Part shown: positions 62,402 through 64,000 of the stretch, in pieces
How positions within the stretch are numbered: the first letter of the stretch is position 1
Layout of the letters: the number at the start of each line of letters is the position of its first letter
DNA from: Cyclobacteriaceae bacterium
GTDB lineage: Bacteria > Bacteroidota > Bacteroidia > Cytophagales > Cyclobacteriaceae
DNA length: 64,000 bases
Direction of reading: 5' to 3'
Assembly: GCA_028285445.1 (NCBI GenBank)
Contig: JANQPQ010000051.1
Location: 1 to 64,000, forward strand
Notes under the pieces: model-generated
Told to the model about the DNA's origin: nothing
Database searches by the model: none
The model's input: only the letters and a program-made list of their open reading frames with translations
Translations under genes and position numbers: made by a program

Positions 62402-64000
62402 ATGAAGAGATTTTTTACCGCAGCCGCCGCATTAATACTATTTTCATTTTTATCAACTTCAGCCGTCGCCCAGTGGAATTGGACAGCTGGAGGTGACGGT
62501 ACAAATTGGAGTGACCAAATGAACTGGGATTCCGGCGATGGAACTCCAGGCAATGACGGATCACCAACCGCAGTAGACGCAGTTAGCGTCTTCTTCTTTG
62601 GCTCGTTCACCATTAACGTGGATGTGACTGCCTCGTGTGCATCATTTTCAACAGCGGCATTTTCCGCCAGTACATTAAACATCAACAATCCGCTTACGGT
62701 TGGTGGTGCTTTTACAGTCGGCTTGAATACCACAGCCAACGTCAACAGTACTTTGAATGTGGCAGGTACCTTCAGCAATCAGGCCACAACCAATATTGGT
62801 GTTGGCTCGACGGTTAACTACAATGGAACCGGTAGCCAAACTTTAGCGGCACTAAATTATGACAACTTAACAGTTAGTGGTGCAAGAGCCGCCACTCCGA
62901 CAATAACCCTTCCCAGTGGTACAATAGGCGTTAGTGGAACGTTCTCTTATACAACGACAGGAGCTTACACTATCAGTAATACGGGTAGCATATTTGATTT
63001 CAACGGTACAGCTTCCCAAACTATACCAATGCCCTCAGTGGCCTTCTATAGAGAGGTTCAAGTTTCTAATTCAAATGCTTCAGGAGCAACACTTGGTGCG
63101 GCGGTAACGGCCACAAATGTCACCGGAGATATTACCGTGGTTAGCGGCGGAATCTTAGATAACGGTGGTAATGCAATAACAGGAACCGGCAGCAATAACT
63201 TCAATGTAAACAATGGCGGTACTTTCGAACTGAGTGGTGGCTCATTTCCATCATCTTTTGCGTCCATATCGCTCGGAACAACTTCCACGGTTGAATATTC
63301 AAGTAGCAGCTCTCAAACATTACAAAATACCCAATATGGTAACCTAACTTCATCCAGTTCTGGTGCAAGAGTAATTAATGGTTCTGTCCAAGTCAGTGGT
63401 ACATTCACTCCAGGAACAAACTCCTATACTGTCACTGGAAGTACGGTAGACTTCAATGGTACCGGTGCACAGACAATTCCAGCCTTTGACTTCAACAACC
63501 TTACTATTGGATCAACTGGTACAAAAACTCTTGCTTCTGGAACAATAAGGGTTGCGGGTAATATTTCTCTAACTGGGGGCAACGCCTTTACTGTAACTGG
63601 AAACACGGTTGAATTTAATGGTACCGGAACCCAAACAGTATCAACATCAAGAACCGTAGCAACTTATAATAACCTTACCATCAATAAGTCATCAGGAACA
63701 GCAACGCTAAATGGCGCAGTTACCGCAACCAACGTGGCTGGAAGTATTACCGTTTCCAATGGCACTTTGGATAATGCTGGAAATGCCATAGCTGGAGGGG
63801 CCGGAGATGCATTTACATTGCAGTCAGGAACTACTTTGACATTGGGAGGAACCACCGGCTTGCCAACTGGATTCGGAACCCTAACTTTGAATGGTGGTTC
63901 AACCGTTGAGTATAATAGCCCTAGTGCCCAAACCGTTGGGGCTGCAGATTATGGCAACCTGCTGATTGCCGGGGCCAGAACTACAAACAACGTTACGCTG
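62402..64000 (+). CDS. Large secreted beta-repeat protein, 3' end beyond the window
   Basis: Open for 533 codons with no stop. A signal peptide (AAALILFSFLSTSAVAQ) is followed by WNWTAGGDGTNWSDQMNW, a motif frequent at the start of large autotransporter-like or T9SS proteins. The rest is tandem beta units of about 90-120 residues, recognisable by V-[DE]-[FY]-NGTGxQT and a following NLT strand (near 62812, 62998, 63289, 63448, 63610 and 63906). Thr, Ser, Gly and Asn dominate. Probable adhesin or matrix protein; C-terminal sorting signal not visible. Confidence 0.85.
   Translation, partial: MKRFFTAAAALILFSFLSTSAVAQWNWTAGGDGTNWSDQMNWDSGDGTPGNDGSPTAVDAVSVFFFGSFTINVDVTASCASFSTAAFSASTLNINNPLTVGGAFTVGLNTTANVNSTLNVAGTFSNQATTNIGVGSTVNYNGTGSQTLAALNYDNLTVSGARAATPTITLPSGTIGVSGTFSYTTTGAYTISNTGSIFDFNGTASQTIPMPSVAFYREVQVSNSNASGATLGAAVTATNVTGDITVVSGGILDNGGNAITGTGSNNFNVNNGGTFELSGGSFPSSFASISLGTTSTVEYSSSSSQTLQNTQYGNLTSSSSGARVINGSVQVSGTFTPGTNSYTVTGSTVDFNGTGAQTIPAFDFNNLTIGSTGTKTLASGTIRVAGNISLTGGNAFTVTGNTVEFNGTGTQTVSTSRTVATYNNLTINKSSGTATLNGAVTATNVAGSITVSNGTLDNAGNAIAGGAGDAFTLQSGTTLTLGGTTGLPTGFGTLTLNGGSTVEYNSPSAQTVGAADYGNLLIAGARTTNNVTL

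Overview
This window comes from a Bacteroidota chromosome, probably a Cytophagia or Flavobacteriia-like marine type. The evidence is a Bacteroidota-style tRNA promoter (TTTG, 21 bp, TATATTTG), a UpxY-type NusG paralogue heading a polysaccharide locus, an exosortase F pair, a short Rhs-core toxin, and frequent TTG/GTG starts. These assignments rest on motif recognition; no database search was run.

Region 1 (1-12355) is an accessory block. At the left edge a leftward operon encodes two secreted transglutaminase-like proteins. The second is fused to an Rhs core and a C-terminal lipase-like domain, and is followed by two tandem paralogous small membrane proteins that look like immunity genes. Next come small leftward genes (4796-6507), a DUF4231/SLATT-like membrane protein paired with a two-helix membrane protein (7021-7887), three overlapping rightward envelope genes (8156-9660) and two large membrane proteins of unknown function. 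A 17-bp motif, GTAGTA-N5-ACGTAT, recurs in three of the divergent intergenic regions here.

Region 2 (12352-17354) looks like the replication and control module of an integrated element. It holds a coiled-coil HTH repressor, a divergent Cro-like gene with an operator-like palindrome between them, a Toprim primase-helicase, a seven-copy iteron array just downstream (putative origin) and an excisionase-like HTH protein. It ends at the 3' end of tRNA-Pro, but no integrase is visible. The leftward tRNA operon (Ser-Arg-tRNA-like remnant-Pro) has a recognisable promoter and terminator.

Region 3 (17881-22052) carries a secreted alpha/alpha-toroid protein, a small membrane protein and a penicillin-acylase-family hydrolase.

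Region 4 (22204-62204) is one roughly 40-kb rightward surface-polysaccharide locus. It has KdsA and a UpxY-like antiterminator, Wza/Wzc export and kinase proteins, and a pseudaminic acid pathway (PseB, PseC, PseF, PseG, PseI) with a formyltransferase where PseH would be expected. It continues with a flippase-like ABC transporter, CDP-dideoxyhexose genes (RfbF, RfbG, RfbH and a reductase), a second NeuB-like synthase with a sialyltransferase-like protein, an EpsG/Wzy-like polymerase and two NodB-like proteins. Further on are an asparagine synthetase, several glycosyltransferases, a CapK-like ligase, a PglC-like initiating transferase, an ATP-grasp protein, PglE/PglD-like enzymes, and exosortase XrtF with its partner. 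The window ends inside a large secreted beta-repeat protein (62402-64000).
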